Shown piece after piece: positions 36,201-46,732 of a stretch of 64,000 nt of DNA. The stretch's first letter is position 1; each line of letters begins with the position of its first letter. Below the pieces are notes generated by a model. It did not search any database. It was not told the DNA's origin and was given only the letters and a program-made list of their open reading frames with translations. The stretch spans positions 2,810,909 to 2,874,908 of the forward strand of contig JAQFVV010012530.1 in NCBI GenBank assembly GCA_028023455.1, given 5' to 3'. The stretch is from Epiperipatus broadwayi. Its lineage: Eukaryota; Onychophora; Udeonychophora; Euonychophora; Peripatidae. A program made the translations under genes and the position numbers.

Positions 36201-37008
36201 AGATTTCTATCTAAAAAGTAATGTAAAAATTAAATTATTGAAAACTTTTTTTTCTCTGCTGTAATTACCATCTAAAAATAATTACTGTATATTTATTTGT
36301 AATTATTATTACAGTTCTTTTTAAAGGAAATTAGAAAATTTAGTAAAACAGTTTGTCGTTATCAATCATTTAAAAAATATTAAGTTTGAGTAAACAGTTA
36401 TCTTTTCTTTCTTCATATTAGCATAAAGAGATAACACGATCCTCTAGATATTACCCTACGATTTTTAAAGGTAAACTACTGAAGTTAAATTCTCCTTAAT
36501 TATTAGCTTCATTACGAATCAAATAGATGAAGGAAAGTTGCGTGATGAGTAAATATTGGGCTGAATATTTTCTTTGAATCAATCATCTAACGCTTTATAG
36601 TGAAAGAAAACTACACCGAAAAGCAAAAGTGGGTGTGGTCGAGAGCTTATACAAACTTGTCAGAAATAGAATCAATAAAGTAATATAAATGATTATTAGA
36701 AGTTTAATTCACCGTATTATTCATTCAAATAAAAAAACAAAACAAAATAACGCTTGAATAGAAATAACAGTTTACTTTGCAGGAGGGGGTCCTTTTTATA
36801 ATTTATTAGCATAGCTCAATGTATTTGTAATTATTGGAATAAACCCCTTTCCTCTCAGGTTACGAATAAATCCACTTTCTGTTTGCAAAGGTTAATCTAT
36901 TCTTGACCTTCTGTCACAAGGATGTAATTTAGTCATAGTTTAATAGATATATAAATAAAAAGGTAGTAGTTACTTATTACTAATTTTTATTAGTCATTTA
37001 TTAATCTA
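36201..37008. other. CpG-retaining unique stretch
   Basis: No gene seen. CpGs are frequent between about 36350 and 36900 (GTCGTTATC, AACACGATCC, GGTCGAGAGC, TTACGAATA) in contrast to the flanks. This is similar in character to 13.4-15.2 kb and 60-61.4 kb. Confidence 0.35.
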
Positions 37009-37682
37009 GAGATTATCCATTTAATGAATAATATTTCTGTAATATAATTTTCATTATATGAATCTCATGCAAGAGAAGGACTGGTTTTTGCACCTTGTGG
37101 AGGACTGTAATTGTAAACATATGACCAAAGGCATGTGAAAAAATCTATGATCCCCAAGATGCACATTTTGAGCTGAATCACTACTCATTAGTTGGCCCAG
37201 ATCACAATCTCTTACACATATCTTTATTATTGTTCAGTATATATATATATATGGCAAATTACTACAGTTCATTTGATAAGTATGCTGCCCTCACAACTTT
37301 AGACTAGAGATCATCCAAATTAATGAATAATATTTTTTTAGAGTAATTTTTACTACATCACTCTCATACAAGATAGGGATTGGTTTCTGTTCGCTTTTAA
37401 CATCTTGGGGGGGGGGGAATAACAATACACATATGACCAAGGACATATGAAAAAGATGTATGATCCTGAAGATACCTATTTTGGGCTGAATCAGCATCAA
37501 TCAGTTGACATCTTGGGGATGATACATTTTTTCCACATGTCTTTGGTCATATATTTGTGATTATATTCTTCCTTAAGGTGTTAAAAGAAGATAAAAACCA
37601 GTTCCTGTCTTGTGTCAGAGTGGTAGAGAACATTACATTACAGAAATTGTGAAAATTATATTAAAGAAATATTCATTAAATA
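37009..37682. repeat. Three-copy ~190-bp repeat (two direct, one inverted)
   Basis: Copies at 37009-37197 and 37302-37510 run the same way (AGAGATTATCCA..TTAATGAA, ACATATGACCAA, GAGCTGAATCA / GGGCTGAATCA). The copy at 37511-37682 is inverted (TCTTTGGTCATATATTTG, AAAACCAGTTCCTGTCTTG). Poly-G at about 37408-37417 lies inside copy 2. No coding function; the short ORFs here are shadows. Confidence 0.8.
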
Positions 37683-37925
37683 GTAGCTGCTTAGTTTATA
37701 TACGAAGGATTACTGAAAATGGTAGCTTTATATTTGAAACTATAATTTATACATTTGTGATAAATTCCATAATCTCAAAACGTTTTCCTCATATCTAAAT
37801 ACTACTTGAAGTCCTGTATTTTCTTAAAAGTAAATAACAGTAGCAACAACAATAGCAATAACAGCAACAATTACTAACAATATTTTAAATAATATGTGAA
37901 ATCTAGATGCAATTCAGTGCATTTA

Positions 37926-37981
37926 ATAATAATAACAACAATAATAATAATAACAACAACAACAATAATAGTAACAACAAC

Positions 37982-38013
<32 letters not shown>

Positions 38014-38022
38014 AACAATAAC

Positions 38023-38111
<89 letters not shown>

Positions 38112-38115
38112 CAAC

Positions 38116-38162
<47 letters not shown>
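37926..38162. repeat. (TAA/CAA)n tract: 3' tail of the LINE on the minus strand
   Basis: About 235 bp of AAT units with CAA variants toward the distal end. On the minus strand it follows directly after the LINE 3' end (AGTAAATAAATTGAATT then (ATT)n), so it is best read as the element's tail, expanded and mutated. Poly-Tyr, poly-Leu and poly-Asn ORFs here are artefacts. Confidence 0.9.
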
Positions 38163-38163
<1 letters not shown>

Positions 38164-38275
38164 TCAATTTATTTACTGTATAAAACTACAGCATTAAGCC
38201 AATTACAGAATTGCACTATAACAAATATACAGCAATATATTATAAACAAGTATAAATAATAAATTATTAATATGA

Positions 38276-38946
38276 TTATATGCCATAATTCTTTATAAGA
38301 TTAGTAACAAATTTTTTTAACTTTAAAATTAAAATATTTTCATTAATAAAATCATGATTATAGGGGTTAGGCAAATAAAACAAAGGTGAAAATTTGAAAA
38401 TGTTAGAGTGACGAACCTTAATATGAAATATATTAGATGTACATGTTTTATGTAAACAATTATTAATTGCAATCTTTGAAATTTTGTTAGTTAATATAAT
38501 TTTCTGATTGACAAGATTATATATAACTTTAAGATCTCTCATTTTTTTTCTAATGGATAGGGATAGAAAATGGTCATTTAACTTAATATACTTGGAAAAT
38601 TTATCATAAACTAATAGAATTTTTACAATATCTAGTTTGGAACTAGAATTCCAAACAACAGACTTGTAGTCTAAAATAGGCAAAACCAAAGAGAGAAATA
38701 ATTTATATTTTTAGAACTAGTAAATTGTCTACCATGGCTTAAAATTTCACACATAATTTTAAAAGCTTTATTTATCATATTTTTAATATGATGATGAAAT
38801 GATCCATTGCTTACAAAAACAATACCAAGGTTTTTCTGAATATCAATGAAATTTATATTATGATCTTCAATATAACAAAGACAGATTATCATTTCAGATT
38901 TTTTGAAATAAAAAACTGTTGAACACTTATCCATACTAATATCCAT
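38276..38946 (-). pseudogene. LINE reverse transcriptase C-terminal region
   Basis: Minus frames 38946-38671 and 38689-38276 overlap in sequence order. Visible: KKSEMIICLCYIEDHNINF and KNLGIVFVSNGSFHHHIKNM (the thumb region YLG..l...l.f..HI), then PILDYKSVVWNSSSKLDI and RKKMRDLKVIYNLVNQKI. L.Y.S.VW and the R..L.....L are typical of Jockey/CR1 C-termini. One frameshift separates the two parts. Confidence 0.75.
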
Positions 38947-40001
38947 TTTTATCTCTACACCATTTCACAAAATTATTATCTTTTTGTAATAGTATGCAAT
39001 CATTAATTGTGTTAATATTCCTAAACATTTCACAATCATCTGCATAGCATAAAGTTTGTGAAAATTCCAAACTCTCTCCCAAATCATCAATATAAATGTT
39101 AAATAAAAATGGTGCAAGGATACTGCCTTGACGTATTCCTATATTACAATAATATGGATTAGAAAAATTATTATTAAATTTTACATAAGTCATTCTTTTT
39201 TTAATAAAAGATTCAAACCATATAACCAAATTATAGAAAAAACCTAATTTATACATTTTGTAAAGCAATTTGAAATGATCCACTTTCTCAAATGCTTTGG
39301 ATAAATCAAAATAAATAACATCTAAATGGCATTGATTCTCGAAGGCATTAGCAATATAATCAATTATTGTTAAAAGATTAGTTTCAGTTGATCTACCAGA
39401 TAGAAAACCATATTGCACAGGAGCTGAAATCTTATTTATGCCATTAATAATTTTCTTATAAATACATTTTTCAAATACGCACACAATTGTACAAAGCCCT
39501 GAAATAAGTCTGTAATTATTAACATTATCTTTTGAAGCATTTTAAAAAAATACATATAACTTTGACAAGTTTAAGAAAGTTAGGAAATATACAGTTTTTA
39601 ATAGAACAATTAAGAATGTAACATAAAGAAGCAGCAATATATCCTGCCCATCCTTTATAAATATAAGAAGTTATATTGTCATATTCTATACTTGAACATA
39701 TTTTGAGTTCTTTGATATTAGATATAATATCATTATTGTTGAAACAATCAATAGAAATGCTATCATTAAAACATTCATTAATCAATTTAAATTCAGACAT
39801 TTGAGAATTTCCAAATAATTCAGAAAAGTGAATTAAAAAGTCATCAGCACTTAAAGATGAATTATAATACATTTGAGGCTTTTTTTTAGTAACGCTGGAA
39901 CCTTTAATAAAAGACCAAAATTCTTTAGGATTATCTGACAAATTGAAATCCATATTTTTAATATATTTTTGATGATAAATTTTCTGAATAGTTTTAACCA
40001 A
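38936..40001 (-). pseudogene. LINE reverse transcriptase
   Basis: The frame 40001-39525 carries the pre-RT region (NPKEFWSFIKG, ISNIKELKICSSIEYDNITS). The frame 39484-38936 (182 codons) holds core motifs: QYGFLSGRSTETNLLTIIDY, DVIYFDLSKAFEKVDH (motif with the first catalytic Asp), GIRQGSILAPFLFNIYIDDL and LCYADDCEMF (YADD box with the catalytic Asp pair). Catalytic residues are intact but a stop and frame change at about 39500 separate the motif 1-2 region. Probably inactive. Confidence 0.85.
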
Positions 40002-40450
40002 TCTTCTATAATTAACAAAATTATTGCAAAAAAGTATATTTTGTGTTTTAATGTAATGCTTATGATGATATAATTTCCTTTTAATATTTTTTTAAAGTTT
40101 ATCTGAGAATCCAAAAGAAAAATAATTGTGAGAGTCATATTTTTTTTTTGGTATATAAATATCAATCAAATCATTAAATAATTGATAAAAAAATTCCATA
40201 TTATAGTTAACATCTGTCGAGGAATATAACGGGCTTTAATCAAAATTAGAAATTGTCTTACACAGACGCCATATAATCTCCTTTTTTGTAACATCTTTTA
40301 ATATTTAAAGAAACATACCATTTAAAATAATTTATCTTAAGGAAAAAAATTCAATAGGTGGGTGATGTAAATCAATCAGAAAATTAAGAGATGAAACTCA
40401 AAAAACATTTAATCTCAGATAAGTTACTTAGAACATTACCAAGTATTCGA

Positions 40451-40740
40451 TTACAAGAATTTAAATGGGAATTGTGTTGTTTTAAATTCAAAAAAATTTA
40501 AGAATTGTAACATCCTATGTGCTTTGTATGATAATGAAGAAATATCAAAAGAAGGATTATCAAATAACTCAGGAATGTTATAATGTCCAGTAATGATAAT
40601 ATTCATTTTATAATCAATCAAAATTTTTCCAAAAGTACAAAGTAAAGAATCTAAGTCAGAAAAAGACAAGGCTGGCCTGATATAAACATTTCCTAATAAG
40701 AATTTTTTATGATTATCAAGGGAAACCTCATATCATGTTA
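40451..40740 (-). pseudogene. LINE endonuclease (APE-type) fragment
   Basis: Open for 72 codons from the internal Met. The frame extends upstream through EVSLDNHKKFLLGNVYIRPA before that Met. It contains YKMNIIITGHYNIPELF, corresponding to the conserved TGDFN box with Asp-Phe replaced by His-Tyr, so the catalytic Asp is lost. VYIRP corresponds to the (V)YRPP core motif. Earlier endonuclease motifs, expected at 40.75-41.05 kb, are broken by stops. Confidence 0.65.
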
Positions 40741-41057
40741 ATTCACAATATCTAGAATTCAAAAGCACAGAGTTATGAATAATTTATTTTCTAATGGCAA
40801 TAAGAGAGCCTCATCCTCTTGCAATCACTTCATGACATCTATCTGCATAAAAAACTTTATATCTATCATCTAAAAATGTATTATCATAAATTTGGTCATT
40901 AAGTCAAGTTTCTGTGAGAAAAATAAAGCATAATATTCATATGATTCAATTTAGTTCTCATTCCTATATATAATGTTGGCATAAAAATAAGAAAAAACAC
41001 CCACATCTGATAAATTAACAATAAAAAATTCCCTTTTTTATAAATGATATTGATAAA

Positions 41058-41480
41058 TCAGTCAAGAAATATTATTTTATGGGCTAAATTTCTATAGAAA
41101 AATGAAAGAGAAAAACTGCGAGGCCAAAAATCTGAAAAAATAAACTCACCATGTTTATTTTGGGGCATAGAAATATAAAAACTGAAAGATCTAATGTTAA
41201 ACATGTTAATTTTATAATATACAACTTTAACCTGAAATTTGTTTTCCAAAAATGTTTTAATTTCTGATGATCTAATCTTTGCAGGCATATTAGAAAGAAA
41301 GTATTTATTACATTTATCATAATTTATATTAATAGTGATATTAGCAATTAAGCCAATGCACATGCGCTTTAAAGATAAATTATAAATGAATACTCTTTTT
41401 CCAGACATGAGATATAGTATTTTAGAAAGAATGGAATGAATCCACCCACTCTTTCGACCCAAACGTTTATGTATGGGCAA
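41058..41480 (-). pseudogene. LINE ORF1-like C-terminal fragment (140 codons)
   Basis: Reads MPIHKRLGRKSGWIHSILSK at its start, KIRSSEIKTFLENKFQVKV mid-way and SFSFYISMPQNKHGEFIFSD followed by FWPRSFSLSFFYRN near the end. SFSFY(I/V)..P.....I....FWP at the end is a recurrent ORF1 ending in CR1/Jockey-like elements. It precedes the endonuclease in the same orientation, as expected. The frame has no clear start of its own because the element is 5' truncated. Confidence 0.55.
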
Positions 41481-41640
41481 ATATTTCCAAAAAGTTTTAA
41501 TATTTGGTGCATTAATACTTTTATTAAACTAGTTTTGATAGAAATTAAATCTTAAACCATCATTTAACCCTGAAAATTGTGAATTGTAATTTTGATTACT
41601 TATACATTTATTATTTTAAAGATAATTTTTTAAATAAAAA

Positions 41641-41717
41641 TTATTAATAATAATAATAATAATAATAACAATAACACAATAATAGTAATAGTACTACTAC
41701 TGATGATGATGATGATG

Positions 41718-41806
<89 letters not shown>

Positions 41807-42060
41807 TCAATTCTTTCTTTATTTAATGTACATATCAACAGCATCTAGCCAATTATAGATTGCACAGTAAGTTAATTATTCTATATAAATCTAAATAAAT
41901 ATTAAAAAAACAAAACAAACAAAATAATAACAATAAAATAGAACAACAGTAAAATGAACAAATAAGTAAAAAGATAATATACTGACTGTGTGCCAAGCAC
42001 AATTGCTCTGTTTTACTACACACATGTGCAAACACTATTGGGGCTTAAAAAGCATTAGTG
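41641..42060 (-). mobile_element. Second copy of the same LINE: 3' end plus (ATT)n tail
   Basis: On the minus strand a roughly 250-bp 3' end (CTGTGCAATCTATAATTGGC then ATTAAATAAAGAAAGAATTG) runs into an (ATT)n tail at 41807-41641. The same order, GCAATTCTGTAATTGGCTTA then ACTGTATAAAACT..AATTGAATT(ATT)n, is found at 38163-38215 in the long copy. The long copy's 5' end starts at the end of this tail, so the two lie in tandem. Confidence 0.75.
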
Positions 42061-42362
42061 CAATTTGACACCAAAAAGGTGGGCATTCAAATTTTAATTT
42101 TAAGACTTTAGATCTCTTATCACTCAGAGTATACAATAATAATTACTATTTATAGATATAAAAATAAATATTAGTACACATACTATGCATTAACACAAAT
42201 CCTCAATCTCTCTCAAATACACAGATTCCACATGTTAGAATATTAACAACAAATTTTAAAAATAACATTCCTAAAGTGTGATCCCATTGAAATGTCAAGA
42301 CAATATTATTATTTATTACAAATACCTGATGAATCTGGAATATATATATATATATATATGCA
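42061..42362. other. AT-rich spacer ending in (TA)n
   Basis: Nothing recognised. A (TA)n run at 42341-42359 directly precedes the next LINE copy's tail. Confidence 0.4.
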
Positions 42363-43845
42363 ATGTGATGCACTATGGCTTCCCCTTTATTAAAGTCAGG
42401 AATCTTTCAGTCACTATGCCAAGAGAAACCTGTTAGCTACCCCCACCTCCCCCTTCCATTCCACAACCTAAGTTTTTCCATATTCTTCTCTATCCTGCTC
42501 CATTTCACTTCCACAACATTATCTTTGTCCACTCTGTGGCCTTTATATCTAGATGCCTCTTATCCTTTTCCAAATGCAGCATAAAAACTAAAAATCCCTT
42601 TTCTGTATAATCACTTAGTTTATATTTATTTCCTCATGACTTCATTATTTGTATCCTTTTTACTTGTAAACATTTACATTAAATTAATAGATTCCTAATA
42701 CTTTCCATGCCTTCCTTATACATTTCTCTATTAATATGTATATTTCCTTGTTGCTAATGATCCTGTTCAAGCCTTAAACTGTAAACTACTTCTCTTACTA
42801 TTATCATTATTAACTCACACCCAATACACTATTTACTTCTATGTATATATTTAAACACTTTTTACTCTTCATACTAGTTCTGTCTCTCCAACTCCCTATT
42901 ATTTATCAATGCATCTATTCTTCTATCTCATTCTTTGCCACTATAACACTCAACAATTCTTCTAACACAATTATCCCATTTTTTGTACAAGTATATTGAC
43001 ATAAAGTCTATCCAAATCTACTCTATACTGTTCTATCTTCCTCACCCATCTTGTTACCTGTCTTTTACTTGTAATCCAATTAAATACTATTTTGGCTATT
43101 CTCTTAATGATTCATAAATTGTGACTTACCAAATGTTTTCATTTTGCTTTTTGCATCTCTCATATAAAAACTTAATCATCTCATTTCTCTTAGAATTGCC
43201 TCCTTGCCAGTCACACATCTGCATCTAATGCATGTCTTCCTACTTCTCTTTGTACTTTTTCGAAGTAATCTAACACCCCATTACTAACACATAATGCATC
43301 ATTACCATAAGTTAATCCTGTACTGCCACTCCTTTCCATTTGATTCTTGCTACATCATATTTATTATATGAAAACACTGTTAATTTCTTTATCAGTCCTT
43401 TTCTTTGCTTTATTTATCATTTTTTCCCCCAATAATCCACACAATTTTTGTGATTACTTAAAATGATTTCCAAATAGTTATACATATTTACCATATTTAA
43501 TTTTATATCCCCCAATAAAAATTAGTTCTCTTTTCTTTCCCTAGCTTTTATCATCATTACTTTTGATTTTTATTCACTAAATTTAATCCCCATATCTTTA
43601 ACAATCCTTGTGCATGTCTTCTGCATAACTTTCATATCTCCTCTACTCTCTGTGAACAAGAAGATATAAACATCACATGATCACCAATATGTGTAGTGAG
43701 TTTTGCCTGTTTTAACAAGATATATCATCAGCAAATAAAAGATCAGATAATACATACATTCCCTTGCCACCTATTAATGGTATCTCTATCTCCTTTCCTA
43801 GTTTTTCTATTGCTCTCTCCATTTCTTTCAAAATAACAACACTTT
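42363..43845 (-). mobile_element. LINE with CACATC-type tail (family B), truncated copy 1
   Basis: The minus strand matches the 3' 1.5 kb of the copy at 55.3-57.3 kb. The end is CATAGTGCATCACATTG. Upstream come ACAGGTTTCTCTTGGCATAG and GGATAGAGATACC..TTAATAGGTGGCAAGGGA (43790-43750 on the minus strand), equivalent to the region just before the FADD box. Multiple stops break the frame. A 49-bp foldback remnant is inserted at 43668-43716. Confidence 0.75.
43668..43716. mobile_element. Foldback-family element, copy K (49-bp minimal insert with target duplication)
   Basis: AAACATCACATGATCACC at the left and GAGTTTTGCCTGTTTTAAC at the right are the two ends of the family. It is flanked by AAGATAT on both sides (43661-43667 and 43717-43723). 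The related LINE copy at 52.28 kb is uninterrupted here (AAGAAGATATCATCAG), so this is a clean empty-site comparison. An extra AT follows the right duplication. Confidence 0.8.
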
Positions 43846-43854
43846 ATTTGAACC

Positions 43855-43985
43855 CTCTGTGGTTTAATGCAATAATGTATCTGACTTTGGATTGTAGAAT
43901 TCCTGGATCGATTTCTGTTTTGGACTTCCATCTCTCAAACTTTTTAAGTACTCCTGAGTAATAAAGCCATTTGATTATTTGATTA
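43855..43985 (+). mobile_element. SINE-like unit
   Basis: Starts TGTGGTTTAATGCAATAATG, has the B-box-like TTCCTGGATCGATTTCTG and the shared end CTCAAACTTTTTAAGTACTC, CTGAGTAATAAAGCCATTTG, ATTATTTGATTACTTA. It begins just beyond the 5' limit of LINE-B copy 1. The short ORFs on both strands here are shadows. Confidence 0.65.
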
Positions 43986-44439
43986 CTTACTTTGCTTTTG
44001 AGCTAGGGTTTAAAAATGACTTTCATTTTAGAATTAAGCTTATGTTTGAAGAGATAGAATTAATTTTGAGTTTATTTTTTATAATTTAAAAAAAAAAACT
44101 AGATTAGAAATAAAATTTTCTTTGTAATTTGGAGAAAGAAATCTGATAAGAAATAATTATATTTTACAATTTGCATAAGTACCAACTACACTATATGGTT
44201 CATTTTATTATATTATTTTGTCTCATAATACCTACAATATTTATTATCTGGAATACCTATATAAAAGCTTTGTTAATCTCTGAAACAACTCTTGAATACA
44301 TAGAAATTTATTAAAGCATAGTTAAATGATTTAGTAAAGTGACCATCGGTAAAATTTTTAATCACATTGCATCAGATATGTATTTTAAACAGATTTTTCA
44401 ATGTATCTATGATTGATCAATCAATAAATGTGCTACACA

Positions 44440-44735
44440 GTATTGCTATGGTATAGTAGCAGTCTTTGGAGCTCAAGTTCCATGGATAGTGGCCCAATTC
44501 TGTCACTTCCTGTGTTCAAACGTCTTCTAAACAAGAACTATTTATGTTACTATATGTATGTTGTCAGTTCTGGTTATGTTGTTTACTTGCCATGTGAAGT
44601 TGGTACAGAGGTGGAAGAAAAGGTTCTGGTCTCAAGGTCCATGGCTTGTGACCTAGTTCTGTCATTCCAGTTTTAACTTCTTATAAATTCCAGAACAATA
44701 AGTTATTTGATGATTATCAATCAATTATAATTACA
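44440..44735 (+). mobile_element. Two diverged SINE-like units in tandem
   Basis: 44440-44545 has CTCAAGTTCCATGGATAGTG, then TCTGTCACTTCCTG. 44600-44735 has CTCAAGGTCCATGGCTTGTG, TCTGTCATTCCAGTTTTAAC and the family end AACTTCTTATAAATTCCAGA-ACAATAAG. Both resemble the family internally but differ from the better-preserved copies, so they may be a subfamily. The 82-codon ORF here is not a gene. Confidence 0.5.
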
Positions 44736-44799
44736 TTTTAAAAAACAAAAATACTTCTATTTGTTTTTATAATGGTCACAAATTATAAACAAACAGTAG

Positions 44800-45345
44800 T
44801 GATGTGATGCACTGTGACTTCTCCTTTGTCTCAGTCAGGAATCTATCAATCATTATGCCCAGAGAAACCTGTTAGCCACCTTCCCTTTCCATTTCCCACC
44901 CTAAGTTTTTCTCACATTCTTCTCTACTTTGCTCCATCCCATTTCCACAACATAATCTTTGTCAACTCCATGGCTGTATATCAAAATCCCCCTTATCTTT
45001 CCCCAAACTCAGCATAAAAACCAAAATCACATTGTTTAGATTTATTTTGCCACAACTTCATTATTTGTACCATTCTATTTGCAGGCATTTACATTCAATT
45101 AACAAATGCCTAATATTTTTTTACACCTTCCTTACACAACTTGCAGACTAAATCAGACTTAAACAGTATACTACTTTCCTTGCCATTATCATAAATTAAC
45201 TCACATCCAATATTCTGTTTACTTTTATATATATTTAAACTTTTTTTACTCTCCATACTAGTTCTCCATCTTTCTAACTTCCTATTCTTTATTAATGCAT
45301 TTATTCTTCTATCTCATTCCTTGTCACTATAACACTCAACAATTA
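44800..45345 (-). mobile_element. LINE family B, truncated copy 2
   Basis: About 545 bp of the 3' end, minus strand, with the ending CACAGTGCATCACATCA. It stops at AACACTCAACAATT, where copy 1 and copy 3 continue, and foldback copy E follows directly. So the boundary is either 5' truncation or the insertion site of E with loss of the rest. Confidence 0.8.
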
Positions 45346-45556
45346 TAGCAATTTGTTCTCTACAGCAATGCCACCTAATGCAAGTCATAGTAATCAATGG
45401 ATGTTAAAAGGTTTGTAAATCAAAATACATATCTAATGCCTATTCATTCATTAATTATTATGGCTTGCATTTGGTGGTTCTACTGTATGGAGACAGTAAC
45501 TACTGTTTTAACAGATTGTGTAAGTACAAGAAAGAGTGATCATGTGATGTTTCAGT
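45346..45556. mobile_element. Foldback-family element, copy E
   Basis: Left arm TCTCTACAGCAATGCCACCT, then GTAATCAATGGATGTTAAAA. Right arm in reverse, TGGCTTGCATTTGGTGGTTC and ACTGTATGGAGAC. The end is ACAGATTGTGTAAGTACAAG and GTGATCATGTGATGTTTCAG. The left terminal part is missing. Confidence 0.75.
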
Positions 45557-45814
45557 GGTTTTATAAGTTATAAATAATTGAATCATATAGATTTAAATTT
45601 TAATTTGAGGGTCTGATCTTTTTTATATTTTAGACATTAGGTAAGAATAACACCAACTTTTTATATCTGAATACCATAATAATTTATTAATCTTACAAGC
45701 CATTAATTTCTTGCATAATAGAATGACATGACCTGATAAAATACATTCAGTTTTTTAGATTTGAAAATTAATAAAGTAAATATTACATAAATTGTTAAAG
45801 CCATAATAATAAAG

Positions 45815-46310
45815 CAGGGCTGGGCAATTGTTTTGGCTCGAGGGCCGCATAGGTTGGCAGAGGGCCGCATCAGGGGCCATTTTGTGGAAACGAAGGTTAG
45901 AGGAGGTCTGCACCTTTTTTTCATGACACAATAAACACACTGCTTTATTCCCTGTATTACCAAAGAAATATTTGTTTGTCCATTCTTCATTAAACACATG
46001 ACATTCATTACCAATTTTACATTTTTTCGGAGGGTTCATGGTTTCACTAAAGTTGGAAATGTATATATTTGCTAATGCAGAGACAAAATTGAAATTAATC
46101 AAATCAACTGAAAAAGCACTGCACATTGTATCTACACTGTGCATGTGTATTGATGTGGCCATCCTAGTGGAAAATACGAGATGAATATTCGGTCATGCAA
46201 TGGGAAGGAAATTTCAGTCGAAGGTGGATTTTTCTGATTGTCTTGGTGGGCCGCATAAAAACTCTTAGAGGGCCACATGTGGCCCTCAGGCTGCTATTTG
46301 CCCACCCCTG
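45815..46310 (-). mobile_element. hAT element, internally deleted, with intact 8-bp target duplication
   Basis: Ends are CAGGGCTGGGCAA at 45815 and TTTGCCCACCCCTG at 46310, the standard CAGGG(G/C)TGGGCAA hAT terminus. TAATAAAG flanks both sides (45807-45814 and 46311-46318), identical and 8 bp long as hAT transposases make. Subterminal GAGGGCCGCAT-type repeats occur at both ends. Its 496 bp are too short for a transposase (usually 600+ codons), so it is a non-autonomous deletion derivative that retains the first coding piece. Confidence 0.92.
45884..46039 (-). pseudogene. hAT transposase N-terminal BED-finger fragment
   Basis: From the Met at 46039, 52 codons read MNPPKKCKIGNECHVFNEEW, TNKYFFGNTGNKAVCLLCHE and KKVQTSSNLRFH. 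This matches the start of the GTF2IRD2/ZBED/SCAND3-like hAT transposases (Lys/Arg-rich start, F..EW..KYFF, K..CL.C, NL..H). The two Cys and the final His of the zinc-binding set are visible; the second His is lost because the frame runs into the right inverted repeat after residue 52. Only DNA binding could remain. The upstream open frame from 46162 lies in the element's 5' region. Confidence 0.8.
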
Positions 46311-46434
46311 TAATAAAGCAAAGAAAGATGAGAATTCATGGTTATTAAAATAAAATAAAAAGAATGGACATAATAAGATTGTGCTAAAGATGATAAATCT
46401 GCATGGTAACATAATTGATGAATTTATAATTTGC

Positions 46435-46732
46435 CACTAAACATGACATGGTCACTATTTTTTATGTTTACACAAGCTGTTTAAGCAGAAGAAAAACTCT
46501 TCATACAGTAGCACCACTCACTGCAAGCCAGAGTAATTAATGAATGCAGGATTTGTGCATAAAAACCCTATATAGTGCTCCTTACTGATGAAAGCCACAA
46601 GCAAGAAACTAGTCTGGGGATATTGGATGAGTAGGCACTGGATAGGGATTTTATGCACAAATATTCCTGCATCCATTGATTACTCTAACTGGCACTGAGT
46701 GAGGCTACTATATGAAGAGTTTTGCCCATGTT
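46435..46732. mobile_element. Foldback-family element, copy F (well preserved)
   Basis: Starts ACTAAACATGACATGGTCAC, then ATGTTTACACAAGCTGTTTA and TCATACAGTAGCACCACTCA. The centre is GATGAAAGCCACAAGCAAG and ACTAGTCTGGGGATATTGGA. The right arm is GCATCCATTGATTACTCTAA and ends GAAGAGTTTTGCCC. The arms pair over about 100 bp each. Confidence 0.85.

Larger units (their letters stand above)
38163..41640 (-). mobile_element. CR1/Jockey-type LINE, nearly full coding span, decayed
   Basis: On the minus strand the order is: ORF1-like C-terminus (41480-41058), endonuclease (about 40740-40451), linker and reverse transcriptase (40165-38936), C-terminal region (38946-38276), a short 3' UTR and the (TTA)n tail. 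Several frameshifts and stops separate the open pieces, so it cannot be autonomous. Its 5' side stops next to another (ATT)n tract at 41641. Elements of this layout copy themselves by target-primed reverse transcription. Clade is judged from wording only. Confidence 0.8.

Noticed and set aside
37874-38197. ORFs of poly-Tyr, poly-Leu, poly-Asn on both strands
   Set aside because: All are readings of the LINE's (TAA)n tail.
45703-46014. Second, 103-codon minus ORF overlapping the hAT element
   Set aside because: It is out of frame with the BED-finger reading and covers the terminal repeat and flank.
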